Origin: Aquimarina megaterium XH134
GTDB lineage: Bacteria; Bacteroidota; Bacteroidia; Flavobacteriales; Flavobacteriaceae
DNA: 44,312 nt
Assembly: GCF_000520975.1 (NCBI RefSeq)
Contig: NZ_JACB01000066.1
Location: forward strand, 1 to 44,312
Direction of reading: 5' to 3'
Below are positions 15,640 through 23,888 of this stretch, in pieces. Every line of letters begins with the position of its first letter. Within the stretch, counting starts at the first letter, position 1. The position numbers and the translations under genes are program-made. The notes below the pieces were generated by a model. The model was not told the origin of the DNA, ran no database searches, and was given only the letters and a program-made list of their open reading frames with translations.

Positions 15640-17064
15640 ATGAATATATTTTCATTATTTGCTGGAACTGGAGTTACTGGAATATATTTGGTGGCAGCAG
15701 TTATATTAATTTTTGTTGTTTTTATGTTCTCTATGTTCAGAAGGTACAAGCGTTGTCCTTCTGATAAAGTGTTGGTGGTTTATGGAAAAACTGGCGGGGA
15801 AAGTTCTTCTAAGTGTATTCATGGAGGAGCAGCATTTATATGGCCTATAATTCAGGATTATTCGTTCTTGGATTTAACTCCGATTTCGATAGAAGTAAAT
15901 CTGATTAATGCATTGAGTAAACAAAATATCCGTGTAAATGTACCTTCTAGATTTACTATTGGTATTTCTACAGAACCTACTATAATGCAAAATGCAGCAG
16001 AACGTTTATTAGGACTAAGCTTAGATGCTGTTCAAGAATTAGCGCAAGAAATTATTTTTGGTCAGCTACGATTGGTTGTTGCATCAATGGATATTGAAGA
16101 AATTAATACAGATAGAGATAAGTTCTTATCACATATTACTCATAGTGTTGAAGCCGAATTAAAGAAAGTAGGTTTAAAACTAATTAATGTAAATATTACA
16201 GATATACATGACGAGTCTGGATATATCGAAGCTTTAGGAAAAGAAGCCGCAGCAAAAGCTATTAATGATGCTATTATTTCTGTAGCTCAAAAAGATAGAG
16301 ATGGGGCAATAGGGCAAGCAGAAGCTCTTCAAGATCAAAGAGTTCAAGTTGCTGCAGCAAATGCAAAAGCGGTTGAAGGTGAAAATACAGCAAAGATTCA
16401 GGTTGCTAATTCTGATGCAGATAGGAGAGCTCGTGAAGCAGAGGCAGAGAGAATAGCTAATGCTTCAGAAAAAGTACAATCTGCAAAAGCATTAGAAGAA
16501 GCCTATGCAGCTGAGAAAATAGCTGAAGATGCTAGAGCAAAACGTAAAGAAGCAGAGCAAGGCGCAGATATTATTGTCCCTGCACAAATTGATAAGAAAA
16601 AAATTGAAATTGATGCAGAGGCGGAAGCAGAACAAATTAGACGAATTGCAAAAGGAGAAGCAGATGCAATTTTTATGAAAAAAGAAGCTGAAGCAAAAGG
16701 GATGTATGAAATTTTAACTAAACAAGCAGAAGGGTTAGATCGTATTGTAAAAGCTGCAGGAAATGACCCTAAAGAAGCAGTGTTATTATTGATAGCGGAT
16801 AAATTACCTGAGTTAGTTAAAACACAAGCAGAAGCAATTAAAAATATTAAAATAGATAAAATTACGGTCTGGGAAAATGGTAATGGAGAAGATGGCAAAA
16901 CTTCGACTTCCAATTTTATTTCAGGGATGTATAAAGCAGTACCACCTTTACAAGAAATGTTTAATATGGCAGGGATGCAATTGCCTAATTACTTAAAAGG
17001 CGAAGAGAAAGAAAACCTAGATTCTGAAATAAAAAAAGATCCTCATAGCAAGGACAAGGAATAA
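15640..17064 (+). CDS. Flotillin family protein (SPFH domain)
   Basis: A 474-residue protein with one N-terminal transmembrane segment (about 13-32), an SPFH/band-7 domain (about 35-220, including VLVVYGKTGGESSSKCIHGG) and a long Ala/Glu/Lys-rich coiled coil (about 220-370) with repeated AEAE and EAEA units, typical of flotillins. The C-terminus contains a hydrophobic DPKEAVLLLIADKLPEL segment. It should oligomerise into a membrane scaffold at the inner membrane with the upstream NfeD-like protein. Its stop is 8 bases from the stop of the convergent DUF1287 gene. Confidence 0.9.
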   Translation: MNIFSLFAGTGVTGIYLVAAVILIFVVFMFSMFRRYKRCPSDKVLVVYGKTGGESSSKCIHGGAAFIWPIIQDYSFLDLTPISIEVNLINALSKQNIRVNVPSRFTIGISTEPTIMQNAAERLLGLSLDAVQELAQEIIFGQLRLVVASMDIEEINTDRDKFLSHITHSVEAELKKVGLKLINVNITDIHDESGYIEALGKEAAAKAINDAIISVAQKDRDGAIGQAEALQDQRVQVAAANAKAVEGENTAKIQVANSDADRRAREAEAERIANASEKVQSAKALEEAYAAEKIAEDARAKRKEAEQGADIIVPAQIDKKKIEIDAEAEAEQIRRIAKGEADAIFMKKEAEAKGMYEILTKQAEGLDRIVKAAGNDPKEAVLLLIADKLPELVKTQAEAIKNIKIDKITVWENGNGEDGKTSTSNFISGMYKAVPPLQEMFNMAGMQLPNYLKGEEKENLDSEIKKDPHSKDKE

Positions 17065-17071
17065 AGATGTT

Positions 17072-17662
17072 TCATTTCTCATACTGATAATGCCCAATAA
17101 TCTTATAATCAAATAGACAATCTGCTACTACTTGTCCGCCACCAATGTTATGAACGATTAAATAACGCTGTTGATCACTAGATTTTTTGTTTACTACCAA
17201 GCCAATATGGGTTAGCCCTCCTCCCAGACTCCAACATACAATATCACCAGGAGTATAATCTTTTGGGTTATTAGTTATTGGTTTTGTTTTTCCAAATCTT
17301 GAGAAAAACTTCATTAGATTAGGAACCCTTCTATGATCAATATTTTTATCGGTCTTAGACAATCCCCAGTTTTTGGGATATAGCCCAAAATTAACACGCA
17401 TATCTTCATGTACTTCTTTCTGTAAATCAATATCTAAAGCTCTGTAGGTTCTAATTACTACATCGGTACATACTCCTTTATCGTTGGGGACATCACCATT
17501 TGGATAGTCGATAGAGAAATAAGCAGGGTCGTATGTAACTTTGTTTTTAGTTAATGCTAAGGCAGCATTAGACAATTGATCTTTAAAATCGGCTTGCCCA
17601 AAATTAAATTGAACAAAAAATATGAAAAGCAATAGAGAAAGTAAGCGATGTTTTGTAATCAT
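17072..17662 (-). CDS. DUF1287 family exported protein
   Basis: A 196-residue protein with signal peptide 1-23 (cleavage near NFGQ/A). The mature part matches the DUF1287 family: the segment YDPAYFSIDYPNGDVPNDKG, then GVCTDVVIRTYRALDIDLQ with Cys65; GDIVCWSLGGGLTHIGLVV with His152; and IVHNIGGG with His171. A Cys and two His in this order recall the NlpC/P60-like cysteine-peptidase fold, so a cell-wall hydrolase role is possible but not shown. The gene has no obvious operon partner; the next gene upstream (18320-17715) is 52 bases away on the same strand. Confidence 0.8.
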   Translation of the reverse strand: MITKHRLLSLLLFIFFVQFNFGQADFKDQLSNAALALTKNKVTYDPAYFSIDYPNGDVPNDKGVCTDVVIRTYRALDIDLQKEVHEDMRVNFGLYPKNWGLSKTDKNIDHRRVPNLMKFFSRFGKTKPITNNPKDYTPGDIVCWSLGGGLTHIGLVVNKKSSDQQRYLIVHNIGGGQVVADCLFDYKIIGHYQYEK

Positions 17663-17714
17663 AGATTAGCTCTTATAAGTTGTATATCACATAGGTTATA
17701 TAAATAGTTCTAAT

Positions 17715-18320
17715 TTAACGGCACTTAATATTTAAATGTACTTTTGTGAATTGATCCCAAATCTGATGACTCTTTTCTTGGGGAGATAAATAAAACCAAA
17801 TTAAATATTTCTCTTGTGCTGGACAGTATTCACTTTTAATTTTAGCATTCAGAACAATTATTCCTTTTTTAAAAAATTCATCATACAATTCTACTGAACC
17901 TTCAAATGTGTTTTTATCAGTCTGATGAAAGGAAGATTGAGTTTTAGGAATTTTTTTAAAGAAATTAAAATTAGTGATTGCTCCAGTATTCATAAGCCCA
18001 TCGAAGTATATATTCACTATATTTTCCAAATCCGAAGCGGTTAAACTCGGATTTTCATTAATCATCCACAAAAAAACATATGAAAAATAATCCTCACTAT
18101 CTTTTTCACCCCACCCCGGTGCAAATCGAATATGTTCTTCACCTTCATATTCTATATCTCCAGCAAATATTAATGGAAACTCGAGAACTTCACTACGCCA
18201 ATTGTTTTGTGCTTCAAGAACGTTCTCTATAGTATTGTGTAAACGAAAATAAAGGTACCCTCCTCCAATTGCGATAATTACTATTAATGCAAGTAATATT
18301 TTAAACCCTCGTTTTAACAT
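17715..18320 (-). CDS. Hypothetical membrane-anchored protein
   Basis: A 201-residue protein with one N-terminal transmembrane segment (about 8-27, FKILLALIVIIAIGGGYLYF) and a soluble domain outside. No family is recognised. Features include GWGEKDSEDYFSYVFLWMI, a Lys/Phe-rich centre, and Cys residues at 175 (KSEYCPAQEK) and 200. It is followed on the same strand by the DUF1287 gene and may be cotranscribed with it. Confidence 0.6.
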   Translation of the reverse strand: MLKRGFKILLALIVIIAIGGGYLYFRLHNTIENVLEAQNNWRSEVLEFPLIFAGDIEYEGEEHIRFAPGWGEKDSEDYFSYVFLWMINENPSLTASDLENIVNIYFDGLMNTGAITNFNFFKKIPKTQSSFHQTDKNTFEGSVELYDEFFKKGIIVLNAKIKSEYCPAQEKYLIWFYLSPQEKSHQIWDQFTKVHLNIKCR

Positions 18321-18460
18321 CCTAGTATCTATCGGTTTATTTGATTATTTACAACATAGAGATAATCCCATGTACTGCTATGTTTGCACTTAGAACTTTA
18401 ATCTTTTGATTAGAAAGATAAAAACTCTTATGCTTTACTTATAAATCGAAAGATACAAAA

Positions 18461-19222
18461 TCACCGAATGCTTTTTACAAAGTCACCGATGTTATCTGTT
18501 CTGTTATGAGTTAAATGTTTTATAAAAGCAGAGCCAATGATCGCACCTTTAGCTGTTTTGGTCGCCTGTGTAAATGTTTCATTGTTACTGATTCCAAAAC
18601 CAACGATTTGCGGGTTTTTAAGATCTAAAGCTGAGATACGTTCAAAATACTGCTGTTGTGTATCACCAAATGTACTTTTGGCTCCAGTTGTACTGGCAGA
18701 ACTTACCATATAGATAAACCCATTAGATACATCATCTATAAATCGAATACGCTCATCCGAAGTTTGCGGAGTAATTAGAAACACATTGATCAAGCCATAT
18801 TTCTCAAAAGTTTCCTGATAATGTTCGTGGTATTCATTAACTGGTAGGTCGGGAATAATCAATCCGTCTATACCAATCTCCTGGCATTTAGCACAAAAAA
18901 CTTCTATGCCATACTGCATCATAGGATTAAAATATCCCATAATGATTAAAGGAATGTTAACCGATTTACGAATGTCTTTTAGTTGTTCAAAAAGAATGTT
19001 AGTGGTCATCCCATTCTTAAGAGCTGTGGTCGAACTCTCTTGTATTGTTGGCCCATCTGCCAAAGGATCACTAAAAGGTAATCCGATTTCGATCATATCT
19101 ACTCCATGATGTTCTAGATCTTGTATGATTTTTGTGGTATCATTTAGTGATGGATATCCAGCTGTAAAATATATAGATAGTAATTTTTTATCTTGCTCTA
19201 GTGCTGTGTTTATTCTGTTCAT
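18461..19222 (-). CDS. trpA: Tryptophan synthase alpha chain
   Basis: A 253-residue TIM-barrel enzyme that cleaves indole-3-glycerol phosphate to indole and glyceraldehyde 3-phosphate and channels indole to TrpB. Visible motifs: MIEIGLPFSDPLADGPTIQ with catalytic Glu45 and Asp56; IMGYFNPMMQYG; GLIIPDLPVNEY; and the phosphate-binding FIYMVSSASTTGAK and GFGISN. It is the last gene of the trpEGDCFBA operon, 80 bases after trpB. Confidence 0.97.
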   Translation of the reverse strand: MNRINTALEQDKKLLSIYFTAGYPSLNDTTKIIQDLEHHGVDMIEIGLPFSDPLADGPTIQESSTTALKNGMTTNILFEQLKDIRKSVNIPLIIMGYFNPMMQYGIEVFCAKCQEIGIDGLIIPDLPVNEYHEHYQETFEKYGLINVFLITPQTSDERIRFIDDVSNGFIYMVSSASTTGAKSTFGDTQQQYFERISALDLKNPQIVGFGISNNETFTQATKTAKGAIIGSAFIKHLTHNRTDNIGDFVKSIR

Positions 19223-19227
19223 TTTTT

Positions 19228-19255
19228 AGTATTTAGTATTGAGTATTTAGTGTTG
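19228..19255. repeat. Two 14-base tandem repeats in the trpB-trpA gap
   Basis: AGTATTTAGTATTG is followed directly by AGTATTTAGTGTTG with one mismatch. They occupy the start of the 80-base gap between trpB and trpA. Function unknown. Confidence 0.6.
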
Positions 19256-19302
19256 AGCAGCGAATAATTAGTGCCCATTACAATATACTTACTACTGAAT
19301 TG

Positions 19303-20484
19303 TTATAATTTAAAATAGTCTATGTAGGTGTCAAGATCTTTGTCACCACGACCAGAAAGGCTTATGACAACAATATCTTCGGGTCTAAATTTTTTATCAT
19401 TAAAAATGGCCAGGGCATGTGAGGATTCTATTGCAGGAATAATTCCTTCTAATTGTGATAGTTCTAATCCGGCAGCCATGGCATCATCATCGGTTACAGA
19501 ATAAAACTCTCCGCGTGCGGTTTTATATATATGAGAATGTAATGGTCCAACACCAGGATAATCCAGCCCTGCAGAAATAGAATAAGGCTCTGTAATTTGC
19601 CCATCTTGAGTTTGCATTAGCAAGGTTTTGCACCCGTGAATAATTCCTTCTTTTCCTAATTGCGAGGTAGCTGCACTTTCGCCACTATGTACTCCTTTTC
19701 CGGCAGCTTCTACTGCAATGATTCCAACACTGGGTTCTTCTAAAAAATGATAATATGTACCCGCAGCATTACTACCACCACCAATACATGCTACTACATA
19801 ATCAGGATGCTCTCTACCTTCTTTTTCCTTTAGCTGCCACTTGATTTCTTCTGAAATTATAGATTGAAATCGTGTTACCATATCTGGGTAAGGATGAGGT
19901 CCTATTGCAGAACCAATAATATAATGTGTGTCTACAGGGTTATTGATCCAATCTCGTATTGCTTCATTGGTAGCATCTTTAAGGGTCTTACTTCCTGATT
20001 TGGCTGGTCTTACCTCTGCACCAAGCATTTTCATTCGGGCTACATTGGGTGCTTGTCGTTTGATATCAATCTCACCCATATAGACAATACATTTGATACC
20101 CATAAGGGCACATACTGTTGCTGTAGCTACCCCGTGTTGTCCTGCACCTGTTTCTGCAATGATTCTGTTTTTACCTAATCGTTTTGCTACAAGAATTTGC
20201 CCAATCGTATTATTTACTTTATGTGCACCAGTATGGTTTAGATCTTCGCGTTTAAGGTATACTTTGGTATTGTGTTTTTCTGAAAGACGTTTAGCAAAAT
20301 ACAAAGGAGAAGGCCTCCCCACGTAGTCTCTTAATAATTGATCAAACTCTTTTTTGAAAGAAGGTTCGTTCATAATATCGAGATAGGTAGTTCGTAATTC
20401 TTCGACATTAGGATAAAGCATTTCGGGTATATATGCTCCTCCAAAATCTCCGTAATATCCTTTTTCGTTTACTTGATAATTCAT
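19303..20484 (-). CDS. trpB: Tryptophan synthase beta chain
   Basis: A 393-residue PLP enzyme that joins indole and serine to make tryptophan. The PLP-binding lysine is Lys89 in LNHTGAHKVNNTIGQ; the phosphate loop is ACIGGGSNAAGTYYHF; GRGDKDLDTY near the C-terminus is also characteristic. Length and full motif set match canonical TrpB1. It lies 28 bases after trpF, and the palindrome at 20501-20529 sits at that junction. Confidence 0.97.
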   Translation of the reverse strand: MNYQVNEKGYYGDFGGAYIPEMLYPNVEELRTTYLDIMNEPSFKKEFDQLLRDYVGRPSPLYFAKRLSEKHNTKVYLKREDLNHTGAHKVNNTIGQILVAKRLGKNRIIAETGAGQHGVATATVCALMGIKCIVYMGEIDIKRQAPNVARMKMLGAEVRPAKSGSKTLKDATNEAIRDWINNPVDTHYIIGSAIGPHPYPDMVTRFQSIISEEIKWQLKEKEGREHPDYVVACIGGGSNAAGTYYHFLEEPSVGIIAVEAAGKGVHSGESAATSQLGKEGIIHGCKTLLMQTQDGQITEPYSISAGLDYPGVGPLHSHIYKTARGEFYSVTDDDAMAAGLELSQLEGIIPAIESSHALAIFNDKKFRPEDIVVISLSGRGDKDLDTYIDYFKL

Positions 20485-20500
20485 TTTTTATTGTTTTTGG

Positions 20501-20529
20501 TTGTCATTACGTTTATGTCGTAATGACAA
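20501..20529. repeat. Palindrome overlapping the 3' end of trpF
   Basis: TTGTCATTACG (20501-20511) pairs with CGTAATGACAA (20519-20529), 11 perfect base pairs around a 7-base loop. The last codons of trpF (LVITT) and its TAA stop (20513-20515) lie inside it. Confidence 0.8.
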
Positions 20530-21178
20530 GCTTTATAAATTTTTCGAGATTTTCTGTTTTTTTTACTCCGGGTTCACTTTCGAATTTGCTGTTTACATCA
20601 ATAGCATGTAAATATTTAGATTCGGGGCGCTTCTGAAAAGATAAAATAGCTTCGGTTTCATTAAGTCCGATACCACCACTTAAAATGAATGGGGTAGAAG
20701 AGGGGTAGTCTTTTAAGACACTCCAATCAAAAGTATATCCATTACCTCCTTTTTCTTTTCCTTTGGTATCAAAGAGAAAATAATCTACAATACCTTCATA
20801 GGGTTGTAAACGGTCAAAATCAAATTGATCTTTGATAGAGAATACTTTCCAGAGCTTGATTTGGTTAGACCTCACAAGTCTCGAAGACTTGTGAAGTTTA
20901 TTTAGACTATAATTTAACTCCTGGCAGAACAGAGGAGTTTCATTTCCGTGCAATTGAATAGCTTTAAAGTCATATTGCTTTACTTTTTCTACAATAAAAT
21001 CTACAGAGGCGTCTACAAAAACCCCTACTTTTTTTATTGTAGAAGGTAATTTTGGAATTTCTCCTTCAAAATTTCTGGGAGAGTTTTCATAGAAAATAAA
21101 GCCAAGGTAATCTGGTTTGAGAGCTGCAACAGCTTCTATGTTTTCCTGGTATTTCATTCCGCAAATTTTCAACTTCAT
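20513..21178 (-). CDS. trpF: Phosphoribosylanthranilate isomerase with a palindrome-encoded insert
   Basis: A 221-residue TIM-barrel enzyme that converts N-(5'-phosphoribosyl)anthranilate to the deoxyribulose derivative. Motifs: MKLKICGMK (Cys7), VGVFVD, IQLHGNE, FDTKGKEKGGNGYTFDW, FILSGGIG and AIDVNSKFESEPGVKK. Between QLHGNETPLFCQEL and WKVFSIKDQFDFDRLQPYE there is an extra run NKLHKSSRLVRSNQ. It is encoded by the palindrome at 20868-20898. This insert makes the protein somewhat longer than the roughly 200-210 residues usual for the family. It lies in a surface loop region by alignment logic, so activity is probably kept. The C-terminal codons are also part of a palindrome. Confidence 0.95.
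   Translation of the reverse strand: MKLKICGMKYQENIEAVAALKPDYLGFIFYENSPRNFEGEIPKLPSTIKKVGVFVDASVDFIVEKVKQYDFKAIQLHGNETPLFCQELNYSLNKLHKSSRLVRSNQIKLWKVFSIKDQFDFDRLQPYEGIVDYFLFDTKGKEKGGNGYTFDWSVLKDYPSSTPFILSGGIGLNETEAILSFQKRPESKYLHAIDVNSKFESEPGVKKTENLEKFIKLVITT
20868..20898. repeat. In-frame palindromic insertion inside trpF
   Basis: Arms GACCTCACAAGTCT (20868-20881) and AGACTTGTGAAGTT (20885-20898) pair around the loop CGA with two mismatches. The sequence is of the same family as the palindrome at 21210-21242 (GACCT-ACAGGT type). On the minus strand it encodes KLHKSSRLVRS inside TrpF. Confidence 0.75.
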
Positions 21179-21209
21179 CGTTTGTTGTTTTTTTAGCTTT
21201 TACTAAGTT

Positions 21210-21242
21210 AGACCTTACAGGTATCGAAGACCTGTGAGGTCT
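21210..21242. repeat. Palindrome forming the 3' end of trpC
   Basis: AGACCTTACAGGT (21210-21222) pairs with ACCTGTGAGGTCT (21230-21242) with one mismatch and a 7-base loop. On the minus strand it encodes the last residues of TrpC (DLTGLRYL) and supplies the TAA stop (21215-21217). Confidence 0.8.
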
Positions 21243-22024
21243 GTATTTAGTTTTTGTATAAATTCTATTGCACTGGCTCCGGGGTTTTCGGTTTTCATAA
21301 AATTTTCACCAATAAGAAAACCTTTATACCCATATTGCTTTAGGTCTTTTATAGCTTCTATAGTACTAATGCCACTTTCTGAAACTTTTACAAAATCATC
21401 TGGGATTTGAGTACTTAGTGTTTTACTAATATCTGTACTTACCTCGAATGTTTTTAGATTTCGATTATTTACGCCCAGCATATCCAAAGATGGCATGATA
21501 GATTTTTGTAATTCGTCCTGGTTATGAACTTCTAATAATACATCGAGAGATAAGCTTTTGGCAAACTGGGATAAAGATTTTATCTCATCACGGGATAAAA
21601 CGGCTGCAATTAATAAGATTACATCGGCTCCGTGAGCTTTGGCTTCTACTAATTGATATTCGTCGATGATAAATTCTTTACGTAGCAAGGGCATTTGTAC
21701 TGTGGCTCTGGCGAGTAAAAGATCTTCTAGAGATCCTCCGAAATACTTACCGTCGGATAGTACCGACATCCCACAAGCTCCGGCATTTTGATATCCATCG
21801 GCTACATCTTGTACACTTACTTTTTGATTGATTACAGATTTAGAGGGAGATCTGCGTTTATGTTCTGCTATGATGCCTGTATCGCTGTTTTGTAAAGCCT
21901 TGGCCAATGAGTTTGTTTCGCGATCAAATAATACAGAGTTCTCTAATTGTTTGATAGGGATTATACTTTTTTTAAGGGCAACTTCTTTATGCTTATCGGC
22001 TATTATTTTGTCTAGGATATTCAT
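21215..22024 (-). CDS. trpC: Indole-3-glycerol phosphate synthase
   Basis: A 269-residue TIM-barrel enzyme that closes the indole ring. Motifs: IIAEHKRRSPSKSVI with Glu53 and Lys56, LRKEFIIDEYQ, GADVILLIAAVL, EVHNQDEL, LGVNNRNLKTFEV, VSESGIST and FLIGENFMK. The family's usual end is near IEFIQKLN; the final TDLTGLRYL comes from the palindrome at 21210-21242, so the repeat has replaced the natural C-terminus and stop. It lies 36 bases before trpF. Confidence 0.97.
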   Translation of the reverse strand: MNILDKIIADKHKEVALKKSIIPIKQLENSVLFDRETNSLAKALQNSDTGIIAEHKRRSPSKSVINQKVSVQDVADGYQNAGACGMSVLSDGKYFGGSLEDLLLARATVQMPLLRKEFIIDEYQLVEAKAHGADVILLIAAVLSRDEIKSLSQFAKSLSLDVLLEVHNQDELQKSIMPSLDMLGVNNRNLKTFEVSTDISKTLSTQIPDDFVKVSESGISTIEAIKDLKQYGYKGFLIGENFMKTENPGASAIEFIQKLNTDLTGLRYL

Positions 22025-22076
22025 GTTTTATACCTAAGTGTCGGTTAGTCTTTTTTAATTATAATTTCAATTTTGG

Positions 22077-22096
22077 ATTCCAGCCTACGCTGGAAT
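22077..22096. repeat. REP-like palindrome in the trpD-trpC gap
   Basis: ATTCCAGC and GCTGGAAT flank CTAC, followed by GACA. It is the familiar CATTCCAGCGTAGGCTGGAAT-type repeat of Bacteroidota intergenic DNA. It lies in the 83-base gap between trpD and trpC. Confidence 0.75.
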
Positions 22097-22107
22097 GACA
22101 AATTATT

Positions 22108-23103
22108 TTAATTTTTACTTAGTTCCTGAACTTTTTTTAGTGCCATTAACCCTTTTCCAGAGTGTAATGATTCTTTTGCTTTTTCGAATCCTTGTTTTGG
22201 TTCGAGACCTTCTACTGTGGCGATAGCCATTCCTGCATTGGCACAGACTACGTTATTTTGTGCTTCGGTTCCTTTTCCGCTCAGGATATTCATAAATATA
22301 GCAGCAGATGCTTCGATAGAATCTCCTCCGTAAATATCTTCTTGTTTCAATAATGGTACTCCAAAATCTAATGGAGAAAGCATTCCTTCGGTAGTATTAG
22401 AAATTGTTTTTGTGTTTCCGGTTAGTGAAATCTCGTCGTATCCATCCAACGCATGGATAATAGTGAATTTTTTATCTGTATTTTGATACAAATATCCATA
22501 CATCCTTGCTAATTCCAGATTAAAAACTCCTACGATTTGATTTTTTGGAAATGCTGGATTTACCATTGGTCCAAGCATATTGAAAAATGTTTTTACTCCT
22601 AATTCTCTACGTATCGGAGCAACATTTTTCATTGCAGGATGAAATAATGGGGCATGCAATACACAAATCCCTGCTTCATCGATACTACGTTTTAAAAAGT
22701 CTTTATCATTACTAAACTTAATTCCCAAATGCTCCATTACATTAGAACTACCACATGTCGAAGAAACGCCGTAGTTACCATGTTTAGTGACTTTAATCCC
22801 AGCTCCTGCCGAGACAAAAGAAGAAAGTGTTGATATGTTAAAGGTATCTTTGCCGTCACCTCCTGTACCACAAAGATCTACGGGGTTATACTCGCTAAGG
22901 TCTATTGCGATACAAAGCTCTAGTAAGGCATCTCTAAACCCTTCTAATTCTTCGATAGTAATGCTACGCATCATATATACGGTAAGAAATGAAGCAATCT
23001 GACTTTGATTATATTCTCCCTTAGAGATGTTAACCAAAACACTTTTGGCTTCTTCTTTAGAGATGGTTTCGTGATTGATTAATCGGTTGAGTAAGTTTTT
23101 CAT
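22108..23103 (-). CDS. trpD: Anthranilate phosphoribosyltransferase
   Basis: A 331-residue enzyme from the start chosen here (ATG at 23103, MKNLLNRLINHETISKEEAK), which matches the usual N-terminus. An upstream in-frame ATG at 23145 would add 14 residues (MLSCLESKCQSARL) that look like repeat-derived sequence. Motifs: DLCGTGGDGKDTFNISTLSS for PRPP binding, KHGNYGVSSTCGSSNVMEHL for anthranilate and substrate binding, HPAMKNVAPIRRELGVKTFF and NMLGPMVNP. It transfers phosphoribose to anthranilate. The gene lies 88 bases after trpG with a hairpin in the gap. Confidence 0.95.
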   Translation of the reverse strand: MKNLLNRLINHETISKEEAKSVLVNISKGEYNQSQIASFLTVYMMRSITIEELEGFRDALLELCIAIDLSEYNPVDLCGTGGDGKDTFNISTLSSFVSAGAGIKVTKHGNYGVSSTCGSSNVMEHLGIKFSNDKDFLKRSIDEAGICVLHAPLFHPAMKNVAPIRRELGVKTFFNMLGPMVNPAFPKNQIVGVFNLELARMYGYLYQNTDKKFTIIHALDGYDEISLTGNTKTISNTTEGMLSPLDFGVPLLKQEDIYGGDSIEASAAIFMNILSGKGTEAQNNVVCANAGMAIATVEGLEPKQGFEKAKESLHSGKGLMALKKVQELSKN

Positions 23104-23122
23104 AAGCCTTGCACTCTGGCAT

Positions 23123-23145
23123 TTGCTTTCTAAACAGGAAAGCAA
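23123..23145. repeat. Hairpin in the trpG-trpD gap
   Basis: TTGCTTTC (23123-23130) pairs with GAAAGCAA (23138-23145), 8 base pairs around a 7-base loop, just upstream of the chosen trpD start. There is no U-tract, so it is not a terminator. Confidence 0.55.
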
Positions 23146-23191
23146 GCTTGTATAGAGTAGTATTTAAGTTAGTATATTTTATCTTTAAGTG

Positions 23192-23764
23192 TTAATTATT
23201 AACCCAATTTTCTAATATCTTTTTTCCATCGGGAGTTAATACAGATTCTGGATGAAATTGTACCCCTCGAACATCTAATTCTTTATGACGCAGGGACATG
23301 ATTTGTCCGTTTTCATCATATGATGTCACTTGCAGGCAATCGGGTAAATCTTTATCTGCTACTACCCAGGAGTGATATCTCCCTACATCAAAACTGGTGT
23401 CAAGTCCTTTAAAAAGAGATTCATCTGTGACCGATAATGTTACATTGGTTGCCACACCATGATAAACCTCATTGAGGTTGATCAGACTACCACCAAAAAC
23501 TTCTCCTATCGCTTGTTGCCCCAGGCAAACTCCAAAAATACTTTTGGTGTCTGCATATTTGCGGATAATGTCTTTTAGTAACCCTGCTTCATCTGGGATT
23601 CCCGGACCTGGAGATAATAAGATTTTTTGAAATGCATCTACATCTTCTAATCGTAATTGATCATTACGTTTTACGACAACTTCACAACCAAGATCTTCTA
23701 GGTAATGAACCAAATTGTATACGAATGAGTCGTAATTGTCTATTACTAATATTTTTGTATTCAT
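23192..23764 (-). CDS. trpG: Anthranilate synthase component II (glutamine amidotransferase)
   Basis: A 190-residue class I glutamine amidotransferase that supplies ammonia to TrpE. The catalytic triad is visible: Cys80 in GVCLGQQAIGEVFGG, and His171 and Glu173 in GVQFHPESVLT. LLSPGPGIPDEAG forms the oxyanion-loop region. It is stand-alone, not fused to TrpD. A PabA role shared with folate synthesis is possible in some bacteria, but the position right after trpE points to Trp. Confidence 0.96.
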   Translation of the reverse strand: MNTKILVIDNYDSFVYNLVHYLEDLGCEVVVKRNDQLRLEDVDAFQKILLSPGPGIPDEAGLLKDIIRKYADTKSIFGVCLGQQAIGEVFGGSLINLNEVYHGVATNVTLSVTDESLFKGLDTSFDVGRYHSWVVADKDLPDCLQVTSYDENGQIMSLRHKELDVRGVQFHPESVLTPDGKKILENWVNN

Positions 23765-23826
23765 TGTTTTTTTTTCAGAGCTTTTACACTTTATTACTTT
23801 ATCTCTTTATTGCTTTTTTGTGTTAG

Positions 23827-23880
23827 GGATAGCAGCTGGCTACCTTGTAGCGCGAATAGCCCGACCCCAAGTAATTGGGG
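23827..23880. repeat. Dispersed intergenic repeat in the trpE-trpG gap
   Basis: The GC-richer block GGATAGCAGCTGGCTACCTTG followed by GTAGCGCGAATAGCCCGACC is shown here only in part; it ends in the palindrome CCCCAAGTAATTGGGG (23865-23880) just before the trpE stop. It resembles a repeated element seen next to many Flavobacteriaceae genes. No ORF. Confidence 0.6.
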
Positions 23881-23888
23881 AAACACCC

